This document shows positions 8,366-16,855 of a DNA stretch of 64,000 bases, in pieces. The position numbers were made by a program, and so were the translations under genes. The notes beneath the pieces are model-generated. The model saw nothing but the letters and a program-made list of their open reading frames with translations, was not told where the DNA came from and did no database searches. The stretch spans positions 1,116,001-1,180,000 of the forward strand of contig CBDCFD010000006.1 in NCBI GenBank assembly GCA_965216155.1, given 5' to 3'. Source of the DNA: CATOSP01 sp965216155 (lineage in GTDB: Bacteria > Chloroflexota > Dehalococcoidia > Lucifugimonadales > UBA3495). The first letter of the stretch is position 1; each line of letters starts with the position of its first letter.

Positions 8366-9772
8366 TTATGCGAATAGGTACTCGGTGGTGGAGACGATGG
8401 ACTGCAGCATCTGGCCGACCCTCTGGCCGAACTCATCAGATCCAGTCCGAAGCTCACCTTCGCTGGTGGCCAGGGCAACCAATTCGTTGCGCGTAACTTC
8501 GGCCAGCTCGTAGGCTCCCAGCAACTCCAGGCAGCCGTCGACCAGCCGCTCGGCAGAGATGGTATCGCCCTCGGAGGCCAGCCGGCTGATGATGTACTGA
8601 ACACCGGGAAGCTCAGTATTGCCCACCGCGTCGGCGGTGAAGTTGATGCGCTCGACCAGGGTGCCGCTGTCGATCCATTCCCTGCCAGTGTGCCAGCCCT
8701 CTACCGTCGGAGGGTTGAGCAGGTCCTGACCCATGTAGCGGATGGTCAAGGTCATGGCGTTGAGGCCGGGTTTGGGCATGTCAAAGTCGCCAACCAAGCG
8801 CATCGTGCCGACCACGGTCTCGGTGGGGCTCTTCACCTTGGTGAAGCGGGCATCCTTGAAGAAATCAGAGTTGAAGAGTACCCGCAGCATCGAGCGGACA
8901 TCGTAGTTGGAGCGGTAGTACTCGTCTTCCAACATCTTGATAGCTTCGGGGTCCCTGGGGGGAGTGTTCTGCCAGGCCGGGACCTGTGGCTCGTCGGCGA
9001 CGAAGAAGTTGTACAGGTGCCGGGCGATGAACCTAGCGGCTCCGGGCTGCTTGGCGATGATCTTGATGATGTCTTCGCCGTTCCAGTTGCCGGTCTCACC
9101 CAGGAAGGTCTTTTCGCCGTAATCGTGGTCTGACGGGTCATATATGAAAGCGGCTTCGTACTTACCGTAGGGGTACCTGGGAACGGAGTTGGTGACAGTC
9201 CAACCGGTGAAGGCGCGGGCGCATTCCTTTACATCTTCCTCGGAGTAGTTTGCCGCACCGTCCATTCCGACGCCCAGGGAAAAGAGCTCCAGAAGCTCGC
9301 GTCCCCAGTTCTCATTGATCGCGTCTTTATGGCTCATACAGTTGTCGAGGTAGAACATCATGGCGGGGTCGGTGGCCAGACCCATGAGCAGGTCGGAAAA
9401 GTTGCCCATGCCCATGGTGCGGAACATGTCAAACTCGATCTGCTGCTGTTTGGGATACTCGCACTTGGCGTGGCCGGTGCAGAAGATCTGGTGCCAGAAG
9501 AGGGCAACCTTTTCTTCCAACGGGCGCTTGGTGTTGATCATGCGGAAGGTCCACTCCTCTTGCTGACCTTCCAGTCCTGCCTGGGATACCCACTGTGGCT
9601 GATACCGCATCAGCACGTCCCGATCAAGAGCGGGGTGCGAGTCGGGCTGAAGCAATTCTTCCACGGTGGCCTCGTAGCCCTTGGCGGCGCGGGCTTCGAG
9701 CTCTTCATACGTCGCTCCGAAACCGGCACGGCGCATCAAGTGGGCCATTAAAGCGATATCCTTGTCTGCCAT
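8366..9772 (-). CDS. DUF1800 family protein
   Basis: A 468-residue DUF1800 protein: LMRRAGFGATYEELEARAAKGYEATVEELL at the N-terminus, then FWHQIFCTGHAK, MMFYLDNCMSHKDAINENWGRELLELFSLG and ARAFTGWTV, all typical of the family. Function is unknown, though the fixed DUF1800-DUF1501 pairing suggests a complex. The ATG has an AGGAGG site upstream. First gene of the operon, preceded by a good sigma-70-type promoter at 9939-9967. Confidence 0.88.
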   Translation of the reverse strand: MADKDIALMAHLMRRAGFGATYEELEARAAKGYEATVEELLQPDSHPALDRDVLMRYQPQWVSQAGLEGQQEEWTFRMINTKRPLEEKVALFWHQIFCTGHAKCEYPKQQQIEFDMFRTMGMGNFSDLLMGLATDPAMMFYLDNCMSHKDAINENWGRELLELFSLGVGMDGAANYSEEDVKECARAFTGWTVTNSVPRYPYGKYEAAFIYDPSDHDYGEKTFLGETGNWNGEDIIKIIAKQPGAARFIARHLYNFFVADEPQVPAWQNTPPRDPEAIKMLEDEYYRSNYDVRSMLRVLFNSDFFKDARFTKVKSPTETVVGTMRLVGDFDMPKPGLNAMTLTIRYMGQDLLNPPTVEGWHTGREWIDSGTLVERINFTADAVGNTELPGVQYIISRLASEGDTISAERLVDGCLELLGAYELAEVTRNELVALATSEGELRTGSDEFGQRVGQMLQSIVSTTEYLFA

Positions 9773-9938
9773 TCCTTTTCCTCCTGAATTAATCTCCTAG
9801 GCCATTGTTAGTCCACACCCTGGTGATTACGATTTTCTGTCACACCTCCTTCACACCGAGGTGATTTGCTCCATCGGGTTCACGCTTTGCATCCAATCAA
9901 AAGACGCTATCGCCAACACCTATGGTGGTGACGGCAAC

Positions 9939-9967
9939 ATCATATTCTTAACGCTGTCGCACGTCAA
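9939..9967 (-). promoter_or_regulatory. sigma-70-type promoter for the DUF1800 operon
   Basis: On the minus strand TTGACG (9962-9967) and TATGAT (9939-9944) are separated by exactly 17 bases, about 165 bases before the DUF1800 start. The remainder of the 9773-10102 intergenic stretch shows no gene. Confidence 0.65.
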
Positions 9968-10102
9968 CATTGTGTATCATGTCACAATCATTATGAGTTA
10001 GGCTGCGGGCTGTGACGGAGCCTCAAACTTGGGGTCCTCTCATGGGAAGTTTATCCACCCCACAGCAGTCCAGTCTTATGTTTGGAATTATGAAAATCTC
10101 TC

Positions 10103-11929
10103 CTAGTTGGGCACGCCGTGCATTCCGGGGAGGTAACGGTAGGGCGTGGGCGCTCCTGGCAGGTCGAGCCTTTGCATTATAGGGTCGATGATGCTCCACG
10201 CCAGTTCTATCTCGTCGCTCCGGGTGAAGAGGGATGCGTCTCCTGCGATGGCGTCCAGCAGCAGTCTTTCATAGGCGTCGGGTATATCAAGGCCGGTGAA
10301 CCCGTCGTGGTAGTGAAATTCCAAGTTGACGGGCTGCATTCTGAGACCCGCCCCCGGGACCTTGGACTGAAGTTCCAGTTTCACTCCCTCGTCGGGCTGT
10401 ATGCGGATTGAGAGTGTGTTGCCTGGTATATCCGTGTCCTCGGGCACGGGAAATAGCATGTGGGGCGGGGAACGGAAGCTGATGGTCATCTCGGTGTACT
10501 TGGCCGCCAGACCTTTGCCGGAGCGGAGGTGGAAAGGGACGCCCTGCCATCTCCAGTTGTCAATGAACAGCCTGAGCGCGGCGTAGGTGGGGGTCTGCGA
10601 CCTGGGAGCTACTCCCGGTTCGTAGTGGTAGCCTTCGTATTGCCCTATGATCAGGTGGTCTTCGATCTCGCGGAGGGAAGGGCGGCGGACGGCGCTAAGC
10701 ACCTTGACCTTCTCGTTGCGCAGGGCGTCGGCGTTGAAGGAGTGGGGCGGGTCCATCGCCACCAGCGTCAGCAGTTGCAATAGATGGCTTTGGAACATAT
10801 CTCTCAACACGCCACTGGCATCGTAATACTCTCCGCGTTCCCCAACCAGGTCCTCTTCGGCAACCGCAATCTCCACCTTGTTGATGTAGTTGCGGTTCCA
10901 GATGGGTTCAAAGATGGAGTTGGCGAAACGGAGCACCAAAAGGTTCTGTACCGTCTCTTTGCCCAGGTAGTGGTCGATACGGTATATCTGGTCCTCGTTC
11001 AGATGTTCGTGCAGGTGCTCATTCAGACTGCGGGCGGTCCGGCCATCGGAGCCGAAGGGCTTTTCTATGACGACGCGCCGCCAACCGGGACCGTTGGCGG
11101 TCATGCCCGCCGCCGCAAGGGCGGTTATGGCCGGAGCGTAAAGACCGGGCCGCAAGGCCAAGTAGTACAGGCAGTTAGCCCGGCCGGCGTCCTGTCCAGG
11201 CGCAAGTCGGGCAATGGACTCCCATGCCCGTGCCATGTCCTCTGGACTAATGGCATCGGCCTGGATGTAGCTGATACGGTTAGCGAAACCAGCCCATTGC
11301 TCCGGCGGCGCTTCCGGGTCTTGCAGCAGGTCCCGGAATTCGGGAGTGGTCATCTCTCCTGGGGCAATGCCGATAATCTTTAGACCAGGGGGCAACTGTC
11401 CCTTGCAGTGCAGGTCAAAGAGCGCCGGAATCAGTTTCCGACGGGCAAGGTTGCCCGTGGCTCCGAAGATGTTAATGAATGTGGTCGTCATGGCCGCGTC
11501 TGTTCCGGGCTGCCGCCCCGGTTTTTTGGCTGCTTTAACCTTACCATGTTCTGTGGACGAGCCAAGGCTTCCAATTGTTGACTCAACGGACGATGGCTGA
11601 TTCACCGGGCCGGTCTGTCCGAACTCTGCGAGTTGCTTTTCTTTCTTCCATGGGATACGGACCTCTTGGGAGATCGTATGGTAGGCCAGGTCCGGCGATT
11701 TGACGGACATATCCGCGATACTGATGGTCGCCTTGCCCCGGGGTCCATCCCCCTTGTTGATCAGCCCAACTTTCTCCAGGTGCTTGAGGTGCCACCTCAC
11801 GGTAGACCACGATTTATAGTCCAAACCCGTCGCGAGTTCCCGGAGACTCTGAGGGACCAGTCCATCCGGCTTGGCGTGTTCGTAAAGATAGAGGTAAACG
11901 TCAAGTGTCGTGTAGTAGTCCGGTTGCAT
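10103..11929 (-). CDS. zwf: winged-helix domain fused to glucose-6-phosphate dehydrogenase
   Basis: A 608-residue ORF. Residues 1 to about 75 form a winged-helix DNA-binding domain (LRELATGLDYKSWSTVRWHL, then LEKVGLINKG). A low-complexity linker follows, and residues 147-608 are a full G6PD of 462 residues. That part has the Rossmann motif IFGATGNLARRKL and the active-site signature YRIDHYLGKE. G6PD oxidises glucose-6-phosphate to 6-phosphogluconolactone. The linker shows no stop and MTTTF at 147 has no clear ribosome binding site, so one fused protein is the simplest reading; internal initiation is possible. A perfect palindrome lies upstream. Confidence 0.8.
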   Translation of the reverse strand: MQPDYYTTLDVYLYLYEHAKPDGLVPQSLRELATGLDYKSWSTVRWHLKHLEKVGLINKGDGPRGKATISIADMSVKSPDLAYHTISQEVRIPWKKEKQLAEFGQTGPVNQPSSVESTIGSLGSSTEHGKVKAAKKPGRQPGTDAAMTTTFINIFGATGNLARRKLIPALFDLHCKGQLPPGLKIIGIAPGEMTTPEFRDLLQDPEAPPEQWAGFANRISYIQADAISPEDMARAWESIARLAPGQDAGRANCLYYLALRPGLYAPAITALAAAGMTANGPGWRRVVIEKPFGSDGRTARSLNEHLHEHLNEDQIYRIDHYLGKETVQNLLVLRFANSIFEPIWNRNYINKVEIAVAEEDLVGERGEYYDASGVLRDMFQSHLLQLLTLVAMDPPHSFNADALRNEKVKVLSAVRRPSLREIEDHLIIGQYEGYHYEPGVAPRSQTPTYAALRLFIDNWRWQGVPFHLRSGKGLAAKYTEMTISFRSPPHMLFPVPEDTDIPGNTLSIRIQPDEGVKLELQSKVPGAGLRMQPVNLEFHYHDGFTGLDIPDAYERLLLDAIAGDASLFTRSDEIELAWSIIDPIMQRLDLPGAPTPYRYLPGMHGVPN

Positions 11930-11974
11930 GGAAGCTCCCCCGAGACAAGCCTTGCTTATGCGACTTGTCTCAGT

Positions 11975-12024
11975 GTGGGCTTACTATAGCACAAATTCTA
12001 GGATTTGTGCTATAGTAAGCCCAC
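11975..12024. promoter_or_regulatory. perfect 50-bp inverted repeat, likely operator for the wHTH-G6PD gene
   Basis: Two identical 22-base arms (starting GTGGGCTTACTATAGC) flank a six-base centre (11997-12002). It lies 45 bases upstream of the wHTH-G6PD start and just upstream of a divergent gene remnant. Each arm contains TATAGT, a possible -10. The position suggests binding by the adjacent winged-helix domain (inference). It could also be a transcript hairpin. Confidence 0.65.
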
Positions 12025-12042
12025 TCGCCAAGGAGAAGATTC

Positions 12043-12144
12043 ATGGCCCGCGCTCCCATACTCACCAGGGAAAACGTGCCGGAGCAGTTCCCGGAAGCCT
12101 TCGACCATGAGACCGCCAACAGCGGCGGCGTGGTCGCCTCCGGT
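12043..12144 (+). pseudogene. 5' fragment of a CMD (carboxymuconolactone decarboxylase-like) gene
   Basis: The first 34 codons (MARAPILTRENVPEQF...VVASG) closely match the start of the intact CMD gene at 15599-16156, and its AAGGAG ribosome binding site is similar. After codon 34 the similarity stops abruptly and unrelated sequence follows. This is a truncated duplicate. The following 12145-12345 holds no gene that I recognise. Confidence 0.7.
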
Positions 12145-12345
12145 CGCCCTGCCAAAACTCTCGCAGACGCCTCATCTAAGAAACTATCTCAAAACCGTGG
12201 ACAGTCCACTGCCTCCCCTTTCCGAAATGAGGAGTCCTGTACCTCCCCCCTTTCTCAAAAGAGGGATTTCTCTCCACGCAGGGCAAATTCGTGGGGATTC
12301 GAGATAGTCACTTAGCTTCGGGAGGGTCAAACGGACAGCGGTAGT

Positions 12346-13371
12346 CTAACCAATGGCCCTCGTAACCGAGTGCGTCGTACCCCCGAATGTGGGTATCCAA
12401 CAGGAGTGCTTGCCCGGCCCGCCAAGCACGATGACGGCCAAGTCCTCGGCTTCGCGGACCATCGGCACCGGCCCGCCGGGGATTTGCCGGAAGCGCTCCA
12501 TCAGCGTGTCTTCGGTGTAACGTTCCAGCGGGACCAGGGCCCTCCACCGCAGCCACTCCACAACGTCGGCCTTGCTGAAGCCATCCCCGGCGATGGTTGC
12601 CGCGTGTTCCGGGCCCAGGGCCAACAGGGTTTCTCCGCCGGTGTAGGCGTTGTTTGCGCCAGTAACCGCCATCGCCCCGGCGATGATGGTGAGGATGTCT
12701 TCCGCCGACCGTCCCGAGTGGTCGTTGATGTTGTGGGGAGGCTCGCCCGCAATGACGGTCACCGTGCTCTGATCAGGCTGAAACCCCCGTTCAACATTCA
12801 GCGGTTGCCAGGGGTTTAACTCTTCATTCTCGGCGACGCAATAGCTGAACTTGGAAGGCGCTCCCTAGGTGGCCATGTCGCCCACTCCGGGGTAGCCTCC
12901 GCCGACGTTCAGCAGCATCAACCGGATGGCCCTGCCGATGGTGGCGTTGGCTCGCCAGCCGGGGCCGAAAGCCCCCGACGATGCGTTGATCCCCAGGGTC
13001 TCCCGAATGGGACCGTTTACTATAAGGAGGGGAGCGCAGGGATGGGTCGTGGCCTGAATCGCATACAGGTTGAAGGCCGGGTCGCCCATAGCGTCAACCG
13101 CGGCTACGATTACCGGGAAGCACTCGGGCAAACAGCCGGCCATCACCGCGTTGACCGCCAACTTCTCCACGGTCGCGCCGCCCCAGTTTGGGGGAATCTC
13201 TGTGATGATCCGGTCGGGTGTCAGGTCAACCGTGTGCAACATCGCTTCAACCCGCTCGGGTGTGGGCGGAATAATCGGCAGCCCGTCCGACCAGCCGAGC
13301 TCCAGGTATAGACGCTGAACAGCCTCGTAGTCGTCGGCGACTTCGATTTGATGGGAGGTCAACCGGGGCAT
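12346..13371 (-). pseudogene. UGSC-associated partner protein interrupted by an in-frame TAG
   Basis: One reading frame runs from MPRLTSHQIEVADDY (13371) to 12346, broken only by TAG at 12865-12867 within VGDMAT-stop-GAPSKFSYCVAENEE. The second half continues with the same character (NPWQPLNVERGFQ, HNINDHSGRSAED, GGPGKHSCW). Without the stop it would be about 341 residues. This protein type is encoded next to UGSC selenoproteins. A TTG (Leu) to TAG change would explain the break. The gene starts six bases after the UGSC gene, in the same operon. Confidence 0.65.
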
Positions 13372-13377
13372 CTGGCC

Positions 13378-13924
13378 CTACCGCCCGGTGAGTCCCGAAA
13401 CAACCTGCTCCAGCAGGGCGTCGGCCTTGGCAAGCACCGCCTCGGACTTGAGACCGCCCAGGGGATGCTGGGTCACCGCCATCGCGAGCTCGGGCATTCC
13501 AAGGGAGCGGCGCTCCACATCGCCCAACCGCTGGAACATATGGGTGCATACGGTCACGGTGGGTACTCCCCGCCGCTCCATCTCCACTGAGTCGTGAACA
13601 CTCCACGACGTGCAGGACCCTCAATCGGCAAGGCCGACAATCACCGCTTCGGAGGCCCCTGCCAGTTCTTCCAACACCTGCTCTGTAGCGCCGGCGGAGG
13701 CGGTGGGCTTGCTCCTGTAGGTCGCGCTGCTGATCTCGTACTTTTGCCGCAGCAGCTCTTCCAACCTGCCGAAGAGGATGTCCCCGTTGGGCTTGCTATT
13801 CCAAAGGAAGCCCAACGGCCCTACCCCGCAGGTCCGGCAGACGCGGCGCCATGCTCTCGCGGAGTTCCCTGGGGGGAGCCGTCGGGTCCAGGACGACGAT
13901 TGTGCGCGTGGCGGTACTGGTCAT
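13378..13924 (-). CDS. UGSC family selenoprotein (in-frame UGA as selenocysteine)
   Basis: The frame reads EAVIVGLAD, then TGA (13621-13623), then GSCTSW, giving the U-G-S-C-T motif of the UGSC family at about residue 101. Conventional ORF calling splits it into two pieces. The start is MTSTATRTIVVLDP at 13924. Between it and MGFLWNSKPNGD there is a one-base frame change at the plus-strand C run 13811-13813 (GTTGGGCTTC; one G fewer gives AVGFLWNSKP), either an indel or an assembly error. About 181 residues when repaired. A stem-loop follows the UGA. Selenocysteine machinery is not in the window. Confidence 0.8.
13587..13615 (-). promoter_or_regulatory. candidate bacterial SECIS stem-loop
   Basis: On the mRNA, five bases after the UGA, there is CUG, internal CAC, a six-pair stem GUCGUG/CACGAC with loop GAGUGUU, then U and CAG. 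The apical loop begins about 20 bases after the UGA, within the spacing described for bSECIS elements. Structure was judged by eye only. Confidence 0.5.
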
Positions 13925-14066
13925 GGTCTTGCTCCATCAACCGTATATGTGGGACTTCAGTGGTTGAAGGCTAGGGTGTTGGCTGGCGTGTGTCAAGGGC
14001 GGAGTGACAGCAAGCGGGACGGTATAGCGATCACTAGCCAAGTAGTCCTTCAAGAAATGGAAGACT

Positions 14067-14561
14067 TCAGTCCGTCAACCTTCGTATTTTGGATGTAGAC
14101 GTACATGCAGGAAAGCTTCCAGCAGGGACAGCAAGTTCTTGCGTCCCGGAGGGGACGCTTCCGGACGGCAGGAAAGCTCTCGTAGAAGTCAACAGGATGT
14201 TCACGCGGCTGGTTTCATGTTCTATCCACTCCCCCCACCCTGATTCATCGTCCTTCTCAAGTCCGGCAATTTTTCGCATTGACTCATCGCTACTGAGCGA
14301 TTTTGCCAACGTACTACCAACCTTAAAACCGTAATGCTGATATGTGTAGCGCGGACCCGAATTTGGCCCCGCCTGACCGATTTTCAGCCAAGCGCCATCG
14401 AACCAAAAGCCATATATGGCCATCTTCCCAGTCGGCAGGCGTGGTTTATGAAGGAATTCAACATCTTCCTTTTCAAAGACAATTTTGCTTCCAGCTAGGT
14501 CAGAGACCGTCCTGAAGTCTTCTAACGCCAACCAGATATCCCGTCGCCAATTCGCGTCCAT
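14067..14561 (-). CDS. uncharacterised protein, weakly GIY-YIG-like, C-terminus probably frameshifted
   Basis: A 164-residue ORF with a central MAIYGFWFDGAWLKIGQAGP followed by RYTYQHYGFKVGSTLAKSL, which resembles the start of GIY-YIG-type folds. The last 35 or so codons look unlike a folded protein. Another frame of the same stretch reads NLLSLLEAFLHVRLHPKYEG and stops at 14075, a more natural ending, so a small indel near 14110-14190 is likely. Function is unknown; monocistronic. Confidence 0.5.
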   Translation of the reverse strand: MDANWRRDIWLALEDFRTVSDLAGSKIVFEKEDVEFLHKPRLPTGKMAIYGFWFDGAWLKIGQAGPNSGPRYTYQHYGFKVGSTLAKSLSSDESMRKIAGLEKDDESGWGEWIEHETSRVNILLTSTRAFLPSGSVPSGTQELAVPAGSFPACTSTSKIRRLTD

Positions 14562-14705
14562 AGGCTAATCTCCTTCAGCCTAGAGTAGGCAATGGTGTTG
14601 GATAGTCATTGTCAAGGGTGAGGACAGGCTCAAATGTTGCCAATGAACAGGCCACAATGCCAGAATTAAATTGCATCATCTGTCACAGTTTATAGGACGG
14701 TTGCC

Positions 14706-14939
14706 ATGAAGTCATACGTGTTCAAAGCAGAGCTTCAACTCGAGGACGACGGGCGTTGGAGCTCGTGGATAGAGGCACTTCCGGGATGCGCGGCTTGGGG
14801 ATACAGCGAGCAGGAGGCGCTAGACGCCCTGCGGGTTGCCGCAGACCTGTACATCGAGGATATGCTCGATGCGGGAGAGGAAATTCCAACGGGCGACGTA
14901 GAAGTCATTGACAGGGCAGTTGTAGCGGTATCCCGGTGA
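14706..14939 (+). CDS. hicB: HicB-type antitoxin
   Basis: A 77-residue HicB-fold protein (FKAELQLEDDGRWSSWIEALPGCAAWGYSEQEALDAL) with the degenerate RNase-H-like HicB core. It overlaps the following HicA ORF by four bases, the usual layout for co-translated toxin-antitoxin pairs. Its role would be to neutralise HicA. No separate C-terminal DNA-binding domain is visible. Confidence 0.8.
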   Translation: MKSYVFKAELQLEDDGRWSSWIEALPGCAAWGYSEQEALDALRVAADLYIEDMLDAGEEIPTGDVEVIDRAVVAVSR

Positions 14940-15190
14940 CAGTTCCACCGGGGTTGGTCCGGCTGCTGCGGAACGTCCCAGTGCGAGAGTTAGTCCGGGC
15001 ATTGGAACGGGATGGGTTTGTATATCGGCGGGGACGGAGTTCCGGGAGAGTTTACTTGCATCCTGACGGCCGCAGAGTCGTCCTTCATTACCATGTTCCA
15101 CAGGATACGCTGCCTCCCAGGACTCTGCGGAACGTATTGCGTGGCTGCCGATGGACTGAGGAAGACGCCCGGCGATTGGGGCTTATCTGA
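14936..15190 (+). CDS. hicA: HicA-type mRNA interferase toxin
   Basis: An 84-residue HicA protein with a dsRBD-like fold: VRELVRALERDGFVYRRGRSSGRVYLHPDGRRVVLHYH, with the catalytic-type His in the VLHYH segment and PPRTLRNVLR after it. It has a GTG start inside the hicB stop region. Its 3' end overlaps, on the other strand, the tail of a second HicB-like ORF, suggesting juxtaposed cassette remnants. Confidence 0.8.
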   Translation: MTVPPGLVRLLRNVPVRELVRALERDGFVYRRGRSSGRVYLHPDGRRVVLHYHVPQDTLPPRTLRNVLRGCRWTEEDARRLGLI

Positions 15191-15459
15191 TTCGGAGCGC
15201 AAGCAAGGCAGGCAACCCCATCGCCACAGGTCCCTTGGCAGCCTCGCACCGCCAGAACCTCGTCTTTAACAAGGTGGAGCCTTATCACGCGCGGCATGGT
15301 TTCATCATCATCGAAGTAGCAAAGCGCAGCGTCTTTCACCATATCTTTCAGGTCCTCCCAGTCATCTCCCTGAGTAAAGATGCTGTATCCCAAGGCCCTG
15401 GCGTCATAACCGCCTTCTATGGCCTCGGTCACCTCGAATATCACTTCGCTTATCCTCAT
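15088..15459 (-). CDS. HicB-like small protein with an overrunning C-terminus
   Basis: The N-terminal 72 or so residues (MRISEVIFEVTEAIEGGYDARALGYSIF, then HLVKDEVLAV) match small HicB-like proteins often labelled 2-oxoisovalerate dehydrogenase-like. Relatives usually end at about DEVLAV, whereas this frame continues for about 50 residues antisense to hicA. A partner HicA is not found on this strand. The start is set by GGAGGA upstream of ATG AGG ATA. It may be a cassette that lost its toxin. Confidence 0.6.
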   Translation of the reverse strand: MRISEVIFEVTEAIEGGYDARALGYSIFTQGDDWEDLKDMVKDAALCYFDDDETMPRVIRLHLVKDEVLAVRGCQGTCGDGVACLACAPNQISPNRRASSSVHRQPRNTFRRVLGGSVSCGTW

Positions 15460-15598
15460 CCTGCATCCTCCAATCAGCAAACGTCAATATATCCCCTCCT
15501 GTATATCCTGTGCATCCATATTAACCTCGTTCTTGCCAACCCATACCGCCGTCGGTATGATGCGTCCTGTTTCCCCAACCTCGCCGAGGAGGAGAATA

Positions 15599-16156
15599 AT
15601 GGCCCGCACACCGACGCTCACCAGGGACAACGTGCCGGAACAATTCCGCGAAGCATTCGATCACGAGACTGCAAACAGCGGGGGAGTAGTCGCCTCGGGT
15701 CCGGGCTCCGCGATGATCAACAGCCCGGAAATGCGCCGCCGCTGCAACCACCTGGCCGACTATTTGCGGTTGGAGTCCTCGTTACCCGACAGGATTCAAC
15801 AATTGGCTATGCTAATCACAGCCCGCGCCACGGACTGCCAGTTCATCTGGAACGCCCACGCGGCCCGGGGACGGCAGGCGGGACTTAGCGACGCACTGGT
15901 CGACGCCATCAGGGACAGCCAACCACTCCCCTCCATGCCGCCCGACGAAGCCGCGGTAGTCCAGGTGGGGACCGAGTTCTTCAACAACCGCAAGGTCAGC
16001 CAGGAGGCTTTCCAGGCCGGCATCGACCAGTTTGGCGCTCAGGGACTCACGGAATTGACTACCCTGATAGGCTACTACGCCTTGCTGGCCATCAATGCCA
16101 ACACGTTTGAAATCGACCTGCCGGATGAACGCGCCGAGCCAGTCCTTCCCATCTGA
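15599..16156 (+). CDS. carboxymuconolactone decarboxylase (CMD/AhpD-like) family protein
   Basis: A 185-residue CMD-fold protein: an N-terminal lead (MARTPTLTRDNVPEQFREAF), the core LPDRIQQLAMLITARATDCQFIWNAHAARGRQAG, and LTTLIGYYALLAINANTF near the end. The usual redox CxxC is not seen; the core has a single Cys (DCQF), followed by WNAH. Such proteins may be decarboxylase-like or peroxidase-like. The start is fixed by GGAGGAG before ATG. Its first 34 codons are duplicated as a fragment at 12043. Confidence 0.85.
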   Translation: MARTPTLTRDNVPEQFREAFDHETANSGGVVASGPGSAMINSPEMRRRCNHLADYLRLESSLPDRIQQLAMLITARATDCQFIWNAHAARGRQAGLSDALVDAIRDSQPLPSMPPDEAAVVQVGTEFFNNRKVSQEAFQAGIDQFGAQGLTELTTLIGYYALLAINANTFEIDLPDERAEPVLPI

Positions 16157-16235
16157 AAGGAACTACAGGTCAAGGGGCTGGTTGTCCGGGGAGTTGAAGC
16201 CGGGTTGGACGGGGCTTGCAGGAAGAACGGGCGGA

Positions 16236-16784
16236 CTAGATGTCCAGGACCATCGGTTTGACCGGGTTGGGACGCCCCGGGGTCTCGCCGATGGCGATGA
16301 TCTCCGCGTGGAGGCGCCCAGGTCCGATCTCCAGCAGTCCAACACCGCCCAAACGCAGGTCCTTGTGCTGGGGAAAGGTGAGACTGCCACTGTTAATGAG
16401 TACAACGTCGTCCCGGAGCTTCAATTGCTCTAAATGCGTATGACCCGATACAATGATGTCCACGGGAGCCGGGAAGGCTTTCTGTAGTTCGTGGACGGGC
16501 CGAAACTCCCGGTCCAGGCTATGCACCATCCCAATACGCCAGCCATCAATGTCCAATACCTGGACTTCTTCCATCCGCGAATCGGTCAATGGGTCGTTGT
16601 TGCCGGTGGAGCATAGAACAGGCGCAAACTGCTCCAGCCAATCAAGAATGATGGGGGAAGTCAGGTCTCCACCGTGCAGGATCAAGTCTACGGAGGAGAA
16701 AAAAGCGGCGGGTTCCGGCCCCATCTCGTCTATACTTCGAACGAGGGCGGGCAGGTGAGTATCGGTAACCAGACCTATGCGCAT
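16236..16784 (-). CDS. YfcE/MJ0936-type metallophosphoesterase
   Basis: A 182-residue calcineurin-like phosphoesterase. The metal-binding motifs appear in order: DTHLP (DxH), LILHGGDLTS (GD), STGNNDP (GNND/E), and SGHTHLEQL (GHTH), followed by NSGSLTFPQ. This is the YfcE-like phosphodiesterase arrangement. It likely hydrolyses small phosphodiesters or monophosphates; the substrate is unknown. Single gene. Confidence 0.9.
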   Translation of the reverse strand: MRIGLVTDTHLPALVRSIDEMGPEPAAFFSSVDLILHGGDLTSPIILDWLEQFAPVLCSTGNNDPLTDSRMEEVQVLDIDGWRIGMVHSLDREFRPVHELQKAFPAPVDIIVSGHTHLEQLKLRDDVVLINSGSLTFPQHKDLRLGGVGLLEIGPGRLHAEIIAIGETPGRPNPVKPMVLDI

Positions 16785-16855
16785 TGACTCAATCTAGCCC
16801 GTACCGGGTTTAATGTCAAATCAGCTAATCGGTCCCGAGGAGGTTGTAACAAAGG

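Noticed and set aside
12308..12556. Alternative C-terminus of the UGSC partner in another frame
   Set aside because: It ends in a protein-like WLDYRCPFDPPEAK, but the main frame already gives a plausible end (GGTTHSVTRAIG); evidence is not enough for a further frameshift.
13378..13587. Separate small gene
   Set aside because: It is the part of the UGSC selenoprotein after the UGA; the frame continues upstream through the UGA into VGLAD.
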